Source: Brevibacillus laterosporus DSM 25
GTDB taxonomy: Bacteria; Bacillota; Bacilli; Brevibacillales; Brevibacillaceae
NCBI RefSeq assembly: GCF_002706795.1
Contig: NZ_CP017705.1
Location: forward strand, 886,001 to 950,000
Direction: 5' to 3'
Length of the DNA stretch: 64,000 nt
Shown here: positions 25,615 through 35,120 of the stretch, one piece after another
Position numbering within the stretch: the first letter of the stretch is position 1
Layout of the letters: each line of letters starts with the position of its first letter
Position numbers and translations under genes: made by a program
The notes under the pieces: generated by a model
What the model saw: the letters and a program-made list of their open reading frames with translations, nothing else
Told to the model about the DNA's origin: nothing
Database searches by the model: none

Positions 25615-28608
25615 CTAAACTGGTTTTACTTTTTCTACTTCACGGCTGGAGATAACCAGCTGCCTGGAAAAACTGCTCAATTTTTCACGTGTTTCTTCCA
25701 GCTCTCTGGTTGGTAAAGACATCTCTACCACACCTGCTCCGGCATGTAGCCATGCACTGTTGTTTTGTTGATATATTGTTCGTAGCACCAGGGCAGCGTC
25801 CATTGCACCATCACTGTCAAAGGTCATGACGCAGCCACTGTAGAGATTTCTCGGCTCAGACTCGAGTCTGCCTATGGCATCGATCGATTCTTTTTTTGGA
25901 ATACCAGAAGCAGTGACAGCAGGGAACAGCGCACGAAACGCATCCCATGAGTTGAAGTCCGGCTTTAGTTTCCCTTTTAGTCTTGAGGCAATATGCTGAA
26001 CTGTTCCCCGGCTGGCAACAGACATGAAATCGCTCAAGAAGATCGTCGTAGAATCGCAGACACTTTTTAGCTCTTCAAAGGCCAGTTTTACGGATACAGC
26101 ATGCTCAGCAATTTCCTTAGGATCATTCAAAAGCTCAGCCTTGAGCCTGTCCCCCTCGTCCTCGCTGCATCCACGTGACCGCGTTCCTGCAAGCGGGAAG
26201 GTGCTTACCCATCCACTGCCATCAACCTCAACCACCGTTTCCGGACTAAAGCCAGCCACACTTAAACCATCGAGGCTAAGTAAAAAAGAACGAGCAGGAG
26301 TGTTAACTCTTCTACCTGCGATATAGCTAGCCACCATATCAAGCTCTTGGTGAATCGGAATTTTTCTAGATAAGATCACTTTGTGGTATTTCCGCTCCTT
26401 AATCTCTCGTACGGCTTCCGCTACCCCTTGCATATAGGCTTCAGCACCATACGTATTAACCTCAGGAACATCCAGCTTGTGACTGTCCACTCTTTGCACA
26501 AGAGCATTTTTCTCTTCGTCAAGACCATTCACTTGAATCCCCCGTAGTAACGCACCGAATTCATTTCGTTTTTCTTCACTCAGTGCTCTGAGCAGGATGG
26601 AGCCTTTTGTAAAGCGTATCTCCACCTCAGGAATAAACAGCTTGATAAGGCAACCGTCTTCAGACAGTAATGGCAGATTTTGATAATAGCGGGCCATTCC
26701 AAAGTTAACGGTTCCATAGGCACGCCAGTTTTGGAGCGGGACGGATGCAAACGCTTTGTCAATCGTTTCACTTAACAGGTTGTTTTCAAAGCGAATTGTT
26801 TGGTTGTCGTAGGCTAAGGTTGTATTTTGGGCATCTACGGATACAAGGGCATGAATCCCCATTCCCAACGACAGCTCATCTCCGTTTTCATAGAGCAGAT
26901 AGTTTTCAAAAAGACCATGCTCTACGATTTGTGACGCTGCCAAATGAGCATCTCCCTCAAAAGCCACGATTTCTTCCAGATAGGAGACCTCGCACTGCTT
27001 TGCATTACGTTTTGGTGCTGTGGCCAACTCTTTGAGCTTAGCTTTATTGACTTTGCCGACGCTGGTAAGTGGCCAGTAATCGATGAATTCGATTTGATCC
27101 GGCATTTTATAACGGGCCACTCCCTTTTCATGGAAAAAGGCATGGATATCAGCAAGAGTAATTTCCTGATTGTCTGTGATCACATATGCGCAGCTTTTCT
27201 CACCAAGCGTTTGGTCGGGAAGAGTAATCAGAGCAGCGTCTTTAATATCTGGATGCATACGTAAGTACGCCTCCACTTCAGCAGGCATGATTTTTTCGCC
27301 CGCACGGTTGATTTGCTCTTTGATTCGTCCTCCGATCTGGAAATTTCCTTCAGGAGTAATCCTTGCCTTGTCGCCAGAACGGTAAAATCCATCGGGAGTA
27401 AAACTCTCGCGGTTCTGTTCCAAAGCTCTGTAGTACCCGCTTATCGTATAGGGTCCTCGGACAAGTAGTTCTCCGTATGCGCCTACCTCAACGTCGTTTC
27501 CATGCTCGTCGACAATTCGGACCTCATCCGCATCGGAGAGTGGACGTCCTTGGCAGTTAGCTACGACAGACTCAGGATCGTCAAGGGATGTGCAGCAAAT
27601 GAGCCCCTCCGCCATCCCGAACACCTGCTGAAGCTTGCATTTCATTTCCTGTATGATACGTTTCGCGAGATTTTCATCTAGCATGGAGCCGCCTACCTGT
27701 AGGACTTCAAGACTTGAGAGATCGTTCGAGGTATCCCATTCCAGCACCTCAAGCCATACATGGACAATGGAAGGTACAAGGGCGGTGATGGTCACCTGTT
27801 CTTTTTCAATAAGGGGGAAAGCTTCATCGCAGCTTGTGGTTTTACATAACACGACTTTGCCTCCAGCCGACAGTGTGCCAAGGATTCCAGGGCAGCATAG
27901 TGGAAAGTTGTGTGCAACCGGTAGAACAGCAAGATAGACGCTTTGCGGGGTCAACTTGCAGCGTGTCGCGGCTGCTTTTGCATTGTATGCGTAATCTGCG
28001 TGGGTTCTTGGAATCAGCTTAGGAGTACCGGTCGTTCCACCAGATAAGAGCAAGAGAGCGGTGTCTTTGTACGAAGGCGATTCTAGCTCTACCGGCGTCC
28101 CGCTGATATCTGCAAGATTAATGCCGATGTCACTGTCTCCATCGGTCATGATGAATTTCACAGATGGATGCTTTTTAACCAGCTGTTCTGCCATTTTTGT
28201 GTAGTCAAAACCAAGAAACGTAGTTGGAACTATATAGGCAACCGGCTTGGCGAGCGTAAAAATTCCGTCCAGTTCAGCCTCTCGATGAGCCGGTAAAACC
28301 AGAATCGGCAAAGCGCCAATGCGAAACAGGGCAAAGCATGTGAGTACGAAGGAAATCCGATTCGGAAGCTGTACAGCGACATTGTCTCCTTTTTTGATTC
28401 CCATCTGGAAGAAACCAGAAGCTAGCTCATCAACCTTACTGTCGAGCTCCCTGTAGGTGAGTCTGTTCTCCTCCTCCACTAGCGCTTCTCGATTCTGATA
28501 TTGTTCAGCCCACGTGCGCAATTGCTGCCCAAGCGTTTTTGGCTCCCAAAATCCGAGTTGTTCGTATTTTTTTGCAGTATCCTCAAACCATTCTGTAGTT
28601 GCTTTCAT
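25615..28608 (-). CDS. Salicylate-AMP ligase fused to salicylate synthase
   Basis: 997 residues from the ATG at 28608 (GAGGAGGA upstream); a longer frame to 28680 lacks a ribosome site. Residues about 1-545 are an aryl-acid AMP ligase of the DhbE/YbtE type: the P-loop SGGTTGTPK near 190, HNFPLCCPG, and YRSGDKARITPEGN. A Cys stands where 2,3-dihydroxybenzoate enzymes have Ser (HNFPLSSPG type), as in salicylate-activating PchD, YbtE and MbtA. Residues about 560-990 match MbtI/Irp9/YbtS salicylate synthases: FPLAGTRSRG, LNDPKEIAEHAVSV and TASGIPKKESIDAI. The protein should convert chorismate to salicylate and adenylate it for the ArCP of the next gene. In the relatives I know these are two separate proteins. 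First gene of the operon, behind a Fur-box promoter. Confidence 0.92.
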   Translation of the reverse strand: MKATTEWFEDTAKKYEQLGFWEPKTLGQQLRTWAEQYQNREALVEEENRLTYRELDSKVDELASGFFQMGIKKGDNVAVQLPNRISFVLTCFALFRIGALPILVLPAHREAELDGIFTLAKPVAYIVPTTFLGFDYTKMAEQLVKKHPSVKFIMTDGDSDIGINLADISGTPVELESPSYKDTALLLLSGGTTGTPKLIPRTHADYAYNAKAAATRCKLTPQSVYLAVLPVAHNFPLCCPGILGTLSAGGKVVLCKTTSCDEAFPLIEKEQVTITALVPSIVHVWLEVLEWDTSNDLSSLEVLQVGGSMLDENLAKRIIQEMKCKLQQVFGMAEGLICCTSLDDPESVVANCQGRPLSDADEVRIVDEHGNDVEVGAYGELLVRGPYTISGYYRALEQNRESFTPDGFYRSGDKARITPEGNFQIGGRIKEQINRAGEKIMPAEVEAYLRMHPDIKDAALITLPDQTLGEKSCAYVITDNQEITLADIHAFFHEKGVARYKMPDQIEFIDYWPLTSVGKVNKAKLKELATAPKRNAKQCEVSYLEEIVAFEGDAHLAASQIVEHGLFENYLLYENGDELSLGMGIHALVSVDAQNTTLAYDNQTIRFENNLLSETIDKAFASVPLQNWRAYGTVNFGMARYYQNLPLLSEDGCLIKLFIPEVEIRFTKGSILLRALSEEKRNEFGALLRGIQVNGLDEEKNALVQRVDSHKLDVPEVNTYGAEAYMQGVAEAVREIKERKYHKVILSRKIPIHQELDMVASYIAGRRVNTPARSFLLSLDGLSVAGFSPETVVEVDGSGWVSTFPLAGTRSRGCSEDEGDRLKAELLNDPKEIAEHAVSVKLAFEELKSVCDSTTIFLSDFMSVASRGTVQHIASRLKGKLKPDFNSWDAFRALFPAVTASGIPKKESIDAIGRLESEPRNLYSGCVMTFDSDGAMDAALVLRTIYQQNNSAWLHAGAGVVEMSLPTRELEETREKLSSFSRQLVISSREVEKVKPV

Positions 28609-28715
28609 TATGTCCTCCTCTTGAATACCTGCGGGTAAATCATTGTGCACCCGAAGCGGGATCATGCAGGGTACTATCAATCTGGTTGCATTATCGTGAT
28701 GGTTTGTCTAACAAT

Positions 28716-28744
28716 ACGATATTGATAATGATAATCATTGTCAA
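28716..28744 (-). promoter_or_regulatory. Fur-controlled promoter of the siderophore synthesis operon
   Basis: On the minus strand TTGACA (28739-28744) and TATCGT (28716-28721) are 17 bp apart. The spacer holds a Fur box, gataatgataatcattgtc (28724-28742), 18 of 19 bases matching the classical consensus. Iron-replete Fur would block polymerase here. Confidence 0.88.
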
Positions 28745-29062
28745 TACATTTGGGCGATAAATTTTCTTTATATTGGTAAAACCCTCTGGATTTGCTTCCA
28801 ATTTTCACTTTTTCTTCGTTTCAGTCGACTAGCTCCTAATCTCTGCTCAAAAATAAAATCGATCTATTCTGCCGATTCCTTCTCCAGACAGGAATACACA
28901 ACCCGTGCTTTGTCTCTGGATTCGAATGCTTGCTCCAAAATTCACCCCGCCGTCGTCAGCAACAGGGCTACATATGAATTGTGATTCCGGCCACTGTGTT
29001 ACTCGTACTTGCAACATTGACTGCTACTTATTTTCCATTTGGACAGATTTTGCACCCATCCA
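28745..29062. other. Gap between thioesterase gene and synthesis-operon promoter
   Basis: I see no convincing gene and no clear terminator hairpin, so transcripts from the thioesterase gene may read into the main operon. Confidence 0.4.
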
Positions 29063-29845
29063 TCAGCTGTTCCTTCTTGCTAGCGTCACTTCCCGATGCT
29101 GTTCAACGATTTTGGCGACAGACGGCAAAAGCAAATCCTTTTTTGTCGTCAGAAAAAAATGATCCCCCTCAATCATTTCAAGCGTAAAAGCAGAGCTTGT
29201 ATGATTCGCCCAGACTTCAATCTCCTCTCGATTCGCCTCCGTGTCCTCAGTCCCGCCGAATACAGAAATCGGGCATTTAAGGATCGCTTCCTCTGCATAA
29301 ACATACGTTTCGTCAACGGTAAAATCCGCACGCAAAACCGGGAGGAACAGGTTCATGAGATCTCTGTTTTGCAAGATTGCCTCAGGTGTACCGGAAAAAC
29401 GACGCAACTCACTGATAAACTCATCATCAGGCAGATGATGCAGAGGATTTGGCTCTGGTATGTGCGGAGCGCGGCTTCCTGAAACAATCAGGTGGCAAGG
29501 CTGGAGCTTCCATTTTCTTCGAACCGTTCGTGTCAGCTCAAAAGCGACTCGCGCGCCCAAACTATGACCAAAAAAGATAAATGGGCGATTCAAATACGGA
29601 TATATCGCTTGGGAGATTGCTTCAACCAGCACCTCCATTTCACACAGTGCCTGTTCCGTAATCCTGTTTTCCCTTCCTGGAAGCTGTATGGGGTAAACTC
29701 CCACATCATCGGGCAAAGCATTTGTCCATCCTCTGTAAGCAGAGGCGCCTCCTCCTGCATAGGGAAAGCAGAACAGGCGAATGATGTCTTTCGCTTCAGG
29801 ATGAGTAATCAGCCATGGATTGACTGTTTGATCAGTTTCCAACAT
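29063..29845 (-). CDS. Type II thioesterase of the siderophore pathway
   Basis: 260 residues; ATG preceded by GGAGGAG. The alpha/beta-hydrolase features are FCFPYAGGGASAYRGW near the N-terminus, the nucleophile elbow GHSLGAR (Ser about 95), the acidic loop GGTEDTEANRE and the catalytic histidine in GDHFFL near 229. This is the GrsT/YbtT class of editing thioesterases, which clear misloaded phosphopantetheine arms of NRPS carrier proteins. It lies upstream of, and in the same direction as, the synthesis operon but behind its own Fur-box promoter. A 43-codon frame beginning at 29943 overlaps its start; I treat it as leader sequence. Confidence 0.9.
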   Translation of the reverse strand: MLETDQTVNPWLITHPEAKDIIRLFCFPYAGGGASAYRGWTNALPDDVGVYPIQLPGRENRITEQALCEMEVLVEAISQAIYPYLNRPFIFFGHSLGARVAFELTRTVRRKWKLQPCHLIVSGSRAPHIPEPNPLHHLPDDEFISELRRFSGTPEAILQNRDLMNLFLPVLRADFTVDETYVYAEEAILKCPISVFGGTEDTEANREEIEVWANHTSSAFTLEMIEGDHFFLTTKKDLLLPSVAKIVEQHREVTLARRNS

Positions 29846-29964
29846 AACTCCTCCATTCTTTCCATCAGTCGGGCGCTATGATCCACCTTGTCCCTGATAT
29901 CCCCTCGAACAATCGTCACTGGCATCTGCGCTGCTTCGACCATGGTGAACATGAATATTCACAT

Positions 29965-29983
29965 GATAATGATAATCATAATC
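29965..29983 (-). promoter_or_regulatory. Fur box upstream of the thioesterase gene
   Basis: gataatgataatcataatc matches the 19-bp Fur consensus at 18 positions. On the minus strand a plausible promoter TTGTAA - 18 bp - TATGAT (about 29986-30015) places the box just downstream of the -10, so iron repression is expected. Confidence 0.75.
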
Positions 29984-30329
29984 ATAATCATATTTAGGCC
30001 TAATTTACAAAATCTGCATTTGATCTATTTTTTGTAAAATTAGCTAGTTTTCCTCCAATTATCTCGTCCTAGGTCCACCAGATTAACTTTTTTGCAGATT
30101 ATGTCAGCCTTACAGCACGACTGGGTCCGTTTCCGATAAGCAATGCTGTGTTTCAGGTGCGTTATTCCTTCATCTTCTCATCGGTTAGCGATGACGATTA
30201 CAGTCACTCACTCATTAAATTCCAGTTTTTGGAGTCCAAAATTTGGACATCGATCAAGAAATACGAAGAAATATGGAGATAATTGGCGAAAATAGCAGGA
30301 ATATCTGCCAAAATATAGGCTTTTCCACT
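29984..30329. other. Divergent regulatory region
   Basis: AT-rich spacer between the thioesterase promoter and the transporter promoter. I see no supported gene here. Confidence 0.4.
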
Positions 30330-30358
30330 TTGACGATGATTCTCATTATCAATATTGT
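30330..30358 (+). promoter_or_regulatory. Fur-controlled promoter of the transporter operon
   Basis: TTGACG (30330-30335) and TATTGT (30353-30358) are 17 bp apart. The spacer contains gacgatgattctcattatc (30332-30350), about 15 of 19 matches to the Fur consensus. The arrangement copies that of the divergent synthesis promoter. The leader to the first gene is about 240 bases. Confidence 0.78.
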
Positions 30359-30597
30359 AATTCTATACCAGTATCAAAGCGATGAACGTGAGACTGGCTA
30401 CATAACCGTTTCACTGGCATTCTAAAAAAGGAACTAGAGGGGGATTTACTTGATGTCAAGGGTACGTTTTGAGCTGAAATAAGGCTCCGGTCAGAGACAA
30501 GAGGAAGAGGAAAGCAATTCGGTGGTACAGACATTTTGACCCAACCGCTTCGGCGGATGCCGATAAACTACATGTGAAAAAACAGGGAGGATTTAAC

Positions 30598-31200
30598 ATG
30601 CAAACACAGACAGCAGTCGCTCAAAACAGATGGAAAATGCGTGATTTCATTACACTTGCCATTTTCAATGTGGTGATGCTCATTATTATGACGATTTGTC
30701 CGGTCTTTACGGTTGTTTCTTATCTGGTTGTAGGAGGAGCCGCTGCACTGTTTAATGGGCCCATTTATATGGTTATGGCCAATAAAATTAACAAACGTGG
30801 AGTACTGTTTTTTACATGCATCATTACAGGCTTGTATTTTGTAGCCTTCGGTTATGCTTATTACCTGCTTACACTAGCTGTGATCGGAATTATCTGCGAA
30901 TTAATCCTATGGGGAGGCTCTGCCTATAAGAACCCTGTCCGTAATGCCATCGGCTACGCTATTTTTTATGTAGGCTGGTCTCTTTGCGGTGTTGTACCGC
31001 TTATTTTCTTCCGCGAGCAGTATCTGGCCATTTTGAAGAAAAGCTACTCTCCGGAACAGCTTGAAGCGATGCTTTATTATTTTGATACGCCTAGCATGAT
31101 TCTGATCATGTGCACAATCTCTGCTATCGGTGGGTTAGTTGGTTGCTTTATCGGGAATTTGCTAATGAAAAAACATGTGAAAAAGGCAAAGCTGGTATGA
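30598..31200 (+). CDS. MptD-family ECF transporter substrate-binding (S) component
   Basis: 200 residues from the ATG at 30598 with GGGAGG upstream. It has five or six hydrophobic segments and a conserved GPIYMVMANKINKRG segment near residue 60, typical of the MptD/Trep_Strep family of ECF transporter S components. It should provide substrate recognition for the T and A components encoded next. The stop overlaps the T-component start (ATGA). Its location in a Fur-regulated operon divergent from the NRPS genes implies transport of the iron-siderophore complex or of a precursor. Confidence 0.82.
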   Translation: MQTQTAVAQNRWKMRDFITLAIFNVVMLIIMTICPVFTVVSYLVVGGAAALFNGPIYMVMANKINKRGVLFFTCIITGLYFVAFGYAYYLLTLAVIGIICELILWGGSAYKNPVRNAIGYAIFYVGWSLCGVVPLIFFREQYLAILKKSYSPEQLEAMLYYFDTPSMILIMCTISAIGGLVGCFIGNLLMKKHVKKAKLV

Positions 31201-31877
31201 GCAGTCTCGGTCCCAAAACGCATTTATTTGTGCTGGTTTTGGCAAGCATCCTCTCCACGCTTGTGAGCAATTCATTGCAAGCACATTTGATGGTGCTTAC
31301 ATGCGCACTGTATTTGCTTTGCAACAAACAGCCCAAAAAGGCGCTTTTTTTTGTGCTGCTATATATAGGTCTAATGACAATTTTAACTATTTTGCCGAGT
31401 GGCGCAGGAACAGTCATCATTATTCTCTATACGTTTGCCAGAATGATTCCGATGGTCATGATCGGTACTATGCTGATGCATTCGACTCCCAGCAGCATCA
31501 TGTGTGCGTTTGAAAGATTATACGTACCAAAAGCTGTGCTCATCATGATCTGCATTCTGATCCGCTTCTTCCCCGTTGTCTTGCTTGAAATGAAAGCAAT
31601 TCGGGACGGCATACGGGCCAGAGGCATTTTTCCACAGTGGTACAGCGCTCTCCTACATCCGGCCATGGCCTACGAATGCTTTTTTATGCCGCTGATCGTC
31701 CGATGCCTGAAACTGTCAGCAGAGCTGGCCTCGTCCGCAGAGTTGCGGGGAATTGAGTGTGCTTGCGCCAGAACCTCTATCCATCCTGTAAGCTTTCGTG
31801 CCATAGACGGCATGGCAGTAGGACTGTACGCGTTGATCGGGGTAGCTATTTATTGGACAGGAGGTCAGAATTTGTGA
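31197..31877 (+). CDS. ECF transporter transmembrane (T) component
   Basis: 226 residues, start ATG at 31197 overlapping the S-component stop by 4 bases. Several hydrophobic segments and a cytoplasmic stretch with AIRDGIRARGIFPQ correspond to the coupling-helix region of ECF T proteins (an Ala-Arg-Gly-type motif). It should dock the double ATPase encoded next. Its stop overlaps the GTG start of the ATPase gene by 4 bases, so expression is translationally coupled. Confidence 0.85.
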   Translation: MSSLGPKTHLFVLVLASILSTLVSNSLQAHLMVLTCALYLLCNKQPKKALFFVLLYIGLMTILTILPSGAGTVIIILYTFARMIPMVMIGTMLMHSTPSSIMCAFERLYVPKAVLIMICILIRFFPVVLLEMKAIRDGIRARGIFPQWYSALLHPAMAYECFFMPLIVRCLKLSAELASSAELRGIECACARTSIHPVSFRAIDGMAVGLYALIGVAIYWTGGQNL

Positions 31878-33319
31878 TTGAGTTAAACGGCGTCACCTTC
31901 CGCTATGGATATGAAGGCGAGGAAGCCGAGAATAAAACCGGTGTGGAGCACATCAATTTATCTGTGAAGGCCGGGCAATGCGTCGTGCTTTGCGGTCGTT
32001 CAGGCTGCGGTAAAAGCACGATCATGCGTCTTATCAACGGACTTGCACCCAGCTTTTATGTCGGGAGCCTCACCGGTCAGGTAACCGTTGGTGGAAGAAG
32101 TCCTGCCTCTCTTAGTCCAGAGGAGCGAACCAGATTGATGGGCGTCGTATTTCAGGACCCTCGCAGCCAGTTTTTCATGGAAACCGTGCGGGACGAGCTG
32201 GCGTTTTCAGCCGAAAACCTTGGAGTCTCACCGAAAGAGATTATAGACCGGATTGAAAAGCAAGCGAAAGAACTAGGCATCTTTCATTTGCTCGACCGCC
32301 CGCTACATATGCTGTCTAGTGGGCAGAAACAGCGTGTGGCCATTGCAGCCGTGTCCGTTCTTTCACCACCGCTTTTAATTCTTGACGAGCCCACTGCCAA
32401 TCTGGATCATCACTCCACACAAAACCTGATTGAAATCCTCGGTAGGCTCAAGCAAAACGGCACTACCCTCTTCATCAGCGAACATCGAATGCATCCACTG
32501 TTGCCTGTTGCTGATTTATTTGTCTGCATGGAAAAAGGAAAAATCGCACGAACATGGACAAAAGAGGAATTTTCCCAGCTTTCCTATGAAGACGTACGCC
32601 CATACGGTCTGCGCCACCCTGATATGATAAAAAGCCGATTGATAAGCCAATCAGCAGGAGCACCTAAAGCCTCCCCTGCGCTGGAGGGTCATAAGCTTAC
32701 CTATCAATACAAAAGAAAAGGCGACGGGATTAAAGATGTAAACATCACACTCCCAAAAGGAGGAGTTACCGTACTGACGGGGGAAAACGGAACTGGAAAA
32801 ACCACCCTGTGCAAAGTTCTATGCGGTCTTCTACGTCAGCAAAAAGGTACGATCTTCAGTCAGGGAAGCCGCTTGTCGGCAAGCCAAAGACGCTCCTCCA
32901 GCTACCTTGTCATGCAGGATGCTGACTACCAGCTCTATGCGGACAGTGTAGGAAATGAGATTGTTTTAGGCAGACGTGTCGATGATTCGCTTCGTCTGAA
33001 GGCCTATGAAGCACTGGATTCCTTTGGCTTGGGAGAACTACGTGATCGGCACCCTGCCTCCCTTTCCGGCGGCGAAAAGCAGCGAGTCACCATGGCTGCG
33101 GCTTACTGCTCAGATGCGGAATTAATCATACTCGACGAGCCAACCAGCGGACTTGACGGTGACAGTGTGCTCAAAGTTGTTGCTTGGGTAAAAAAACTAG
33201 CACAGGACGGCAAAACAGTCGTCATTATTACGCACGACAACATTCTTTCCGAATTAGCCTGCGATCAAGTCATTGAACTGAAGAATCTGCAGAAGGGAGT
33301 GAGAACTGTTGAAATCTAA
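31874..33319 (+). CDS. ECF transporter ATPase, two fused ABC domains
   Basis: 482 residues from a GTG at 31874 with GGAGG 8 bases upstream. Domain 1 (about 1-230): Walker A GRSGCGKST, signature LSSGQKQR, Walker B LLILDEPTANLD. Domain 2 (about 265-475): Walker A GENGTGKTT, signature LSGGEKQR, LIILDEPTSGLD. This is the EcfA1-EcfA2 pair in one chain and should energise the S and T components. It overlaps both neighbours by a few bases. Confidence 0.9.
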   Translation: MIELNGVTFRYGYEGEEAENKTGVEHINLSVKAGQCVVLCGRSGCGKSTIMRLINGLAPSFYVGSLTGQVTVGGRSPASLSPEERTRLMGVVFQDPRSQFFMETVRDELAFSAENLGVSPKEIIDRIEKQAKELGIFHLLDRPLHMLSSGQKQRVAIAAVSVLSPPLLILDEPTANLDHHSTQNLIEILGRLKQNGTTLFISEHRMHPLLPVADLFVCMEKGKIARTWTKEEFSQLSYEDVRPYGLRHPDMIKSRLISQSAGAPKASPALEGHKLTYQYKRKGDGIKDVNITLPKGGVTVLTGENGTGKTTLCKVLCGLLRQQKGTIFSQGSRLSASQRRSSSYLVMQDADYQLYADSVGNEIVLGRRVDDSLRLKAYEALDSFGLGELRDRHPASLSGGEKQRVTMAAAYCSDAELIILDEPTSGLDGDSVLKVVAWVKKLAQDGKTVVIITHDNILSELACDQVIELKNLQKGVRTVEI

Positions 33320-35120
33320 GGAAAAAAAGGGAATCTCAAAGCTATTGGAGCTTGCAGGTGAAAAAAAATCACTTATGGTTTGGTCGGCCATTCTATCGAC
33401 CGTGAGCGTGTTTTTGATGCTGGTTCCATACTTCTCAGTCTACTTTGTGATGACTGAGCTTTTAACACATGCTTCGGACATTTCTGCTGTGGACGCCTCG
33501 TACATATTGCAGTGGGCTTTTTGGGGCATTGGAGGAATGGTACTGGGTTATCTCTTCATGTATGTCGGAGGGATGTGCTCGCATATTGCAGCATTTCGCA
33601 TCCTATACGGTATCAGAGTCAAGCTGTCGGATCACATCGGAGCACTCCCTCTAGGCTACTTTAACAAAAATGCCACGGGAAAAATCAAAAAAATCGTCGA
33701 GCTGGATGTAGAAAAAATCGAACTGTTTATTGCCCACCAGTTGCCCGACCTGATCAACACTTTCGTCATGATCGTCGCAATTATTGTCACGATGTTTTCA
33801 TTGAACATCTGGCTTGCACTGGCTTGCGTCATCCCCATGCTGATCGGATTTGCCGCTCAATACTCCATGATGGCCGGCAAAAAAGCAAGGCAGGGCTTGA
33901 AGGAATATTTTGATGCCCTGGAAAACATTAACACCTCATCCATCCAGTATGTGCGAGGTATGCCCTCTATCAAGATCTTTGGACAGACGGTTCACTCTTT
34001 CCGAAAATTCCATGAAGACATGCTTCATTACCGTAATTTTAGCGTCACGTATACGGACAATTTTCAAAACGGTTATGTATCCTTTAAAGTCATCATTTTA
34101 TCGTTAGCAACGTTCTTTTTACCTGTCGGGCTGTTTTTCATCAGCACTGATCCGCATAACGTAGCCTTTGCCGCAACATTGTTGTTTTTTCTCGTTTTAA
34201 CACCGGGTATTTCCACTCCAATTTTCAAATTAAACAGCTTTGCCTCCACCATTAACGTCATTGTCGAAGGGGTCAACCGCATTGACGACATATTCAAGGA
34301 AACAACCATAAAGGAGCCTGAAGTCGGCAAAAAACCTTCCTCTTATGACATCGGGTTCCATGAGGTTTCCTTTTCTTACGGTGGTGAAGGCAGTGTAGAG
34401 GTTTTGAAGGGAATCAGCTTTACTGCACCCCAAGGGAAAATCACGGCTTTGGTCGGCCCCTCCGGCTCTGGAAAATCCACCGTCGCCCAGCTTATCCCCC
34501 GGTTTTGGGACGTACAAAAGGGAAGCATTACCATTGGTGGCGTGGATATCCGCGACATGAAAATGCACGAGTTGATGAACAACCTGTCCTTTGTGTTTCA
34601 GGATACGTTCCTGTTTTCCGATACACTCTACAATAATATTTTGGCGGGTAGGCCGACTGCGACAAAGGAGGAAGTCCACGCAGCAGCGAGAGCGGCGCAA
34701 TGCCATGAGTTTATTGAGCGTTTGCCAAATGGCTACGATACGCTGATCGGCGAGGGCGGGGTTTATCTATCAGGTGGCGAGGAACAGCGGGTATCCGTCG
34801 CAAGAGCCATCCTAAAAAATTCCCCCATTCTTGTACTCGATGAAGCTACGGCTTACGCTGATCCGGAAAATGAATACCAGATGCAGCTTGCGTTACGCGA
34901 GCTCATTAAGGACAAAACCGTGTTGATCATCGCCCATCGTTTGACGACCATTTGTGAGGCGGATCAGATCATTGTAGTAAAGGAAGGGGAAATCAACGAT
35001 ATCGGTACCCATGGCGAGCTTCTTGCTCACAGGGGTTTATACAAAAGCATGTGGGACGCCTATACATCCTCAGCAGAATGGAAAATCGACATTTCGCAGA
35101 AGGAGGAGGAATTCGTGTGA
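33309..35120 (+). CDS. ABC transporter, TM-ATPase half-molecule (YbtP/Q-like)
   Basis: 603 residues from a TTG at 33309 that overlaps the ATPase stop by 11 bases. Residues about 20-310 form six membrane segments; about 340-590 form the ATPase with Walker A GPSGSGKST, signature LSGGEEQRVSVARAIL and LVLDEATAYADPENE. The last motif is typical of siderophore-linked half-transporters such as YbtP/YbtQ and IrtA/IrtB. It probably forms a heterodimer with the next gene product. YbtPQ and IrtAB import iron-siderophores despite an exporter fold; direction here is inferred, not shown. Confidence 0.87.
   Translation: MKSKEKKGISKLLELAGEKKSLMVWSAILSTVSVFLMLVPYFSVYFVMTELLTHASDISAVDASYILQWAFWGIGGMVLGYLFMYVGGMCSHIAAFRILYGIRVKLSDHIGALPLGYFNKNATGKIKKIVELDVEKIELFIAHQLPDLINTFVMIVAIIVTMFSLNIWLALACVIPMLIGFAAQYSMMAGKKARQGLKEYFDALENINTSSIQYVRGMPSIKIFGQTVHSFRKFHEDMLHYRNFSVTYTDNFQNGYVSFKVIILSLATFFLPVGLFFISTDPHNVAFAATLLFFLVLTPGISTPIFKLNSFASTINVIVEGVNRIDDIFKETTIKEPEVGKKPSSYDIGFHEVSFSYGGEGSVEVLKGISFTAPQGKITALVGPSGSGKSTVAQLIPRFWDVQKGSITIGGVDIRDMKMHELMNNLSFVFQDTFLFSDTLYNNILAGRPTATKEEVHAAARAAQCHEFIERLPNGYDTLIGEGGVYLSGGEEQRVSVARAILKNSPILVLDEATAYADPENEYQMQLALRELIKDKTVLIIAHRLTTICEADQIIVVKEGEINDIGTHGELLAHRGLYKSMWDAYTSSAEWKIDISQKEEEFV

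Noticed and set aside
29811-29943. 43-codon minus-strand frame overlapping the thioesterase start
   Set aside because: No recognisable family and no good ribosome site; treated as leader sequence.
30243-30425. Plus-strand frame of 60 codons over the Fur box
   Set aside because: It covers the promoter and Fur box of the transporter operon and has no ribosome site; a chance frame.
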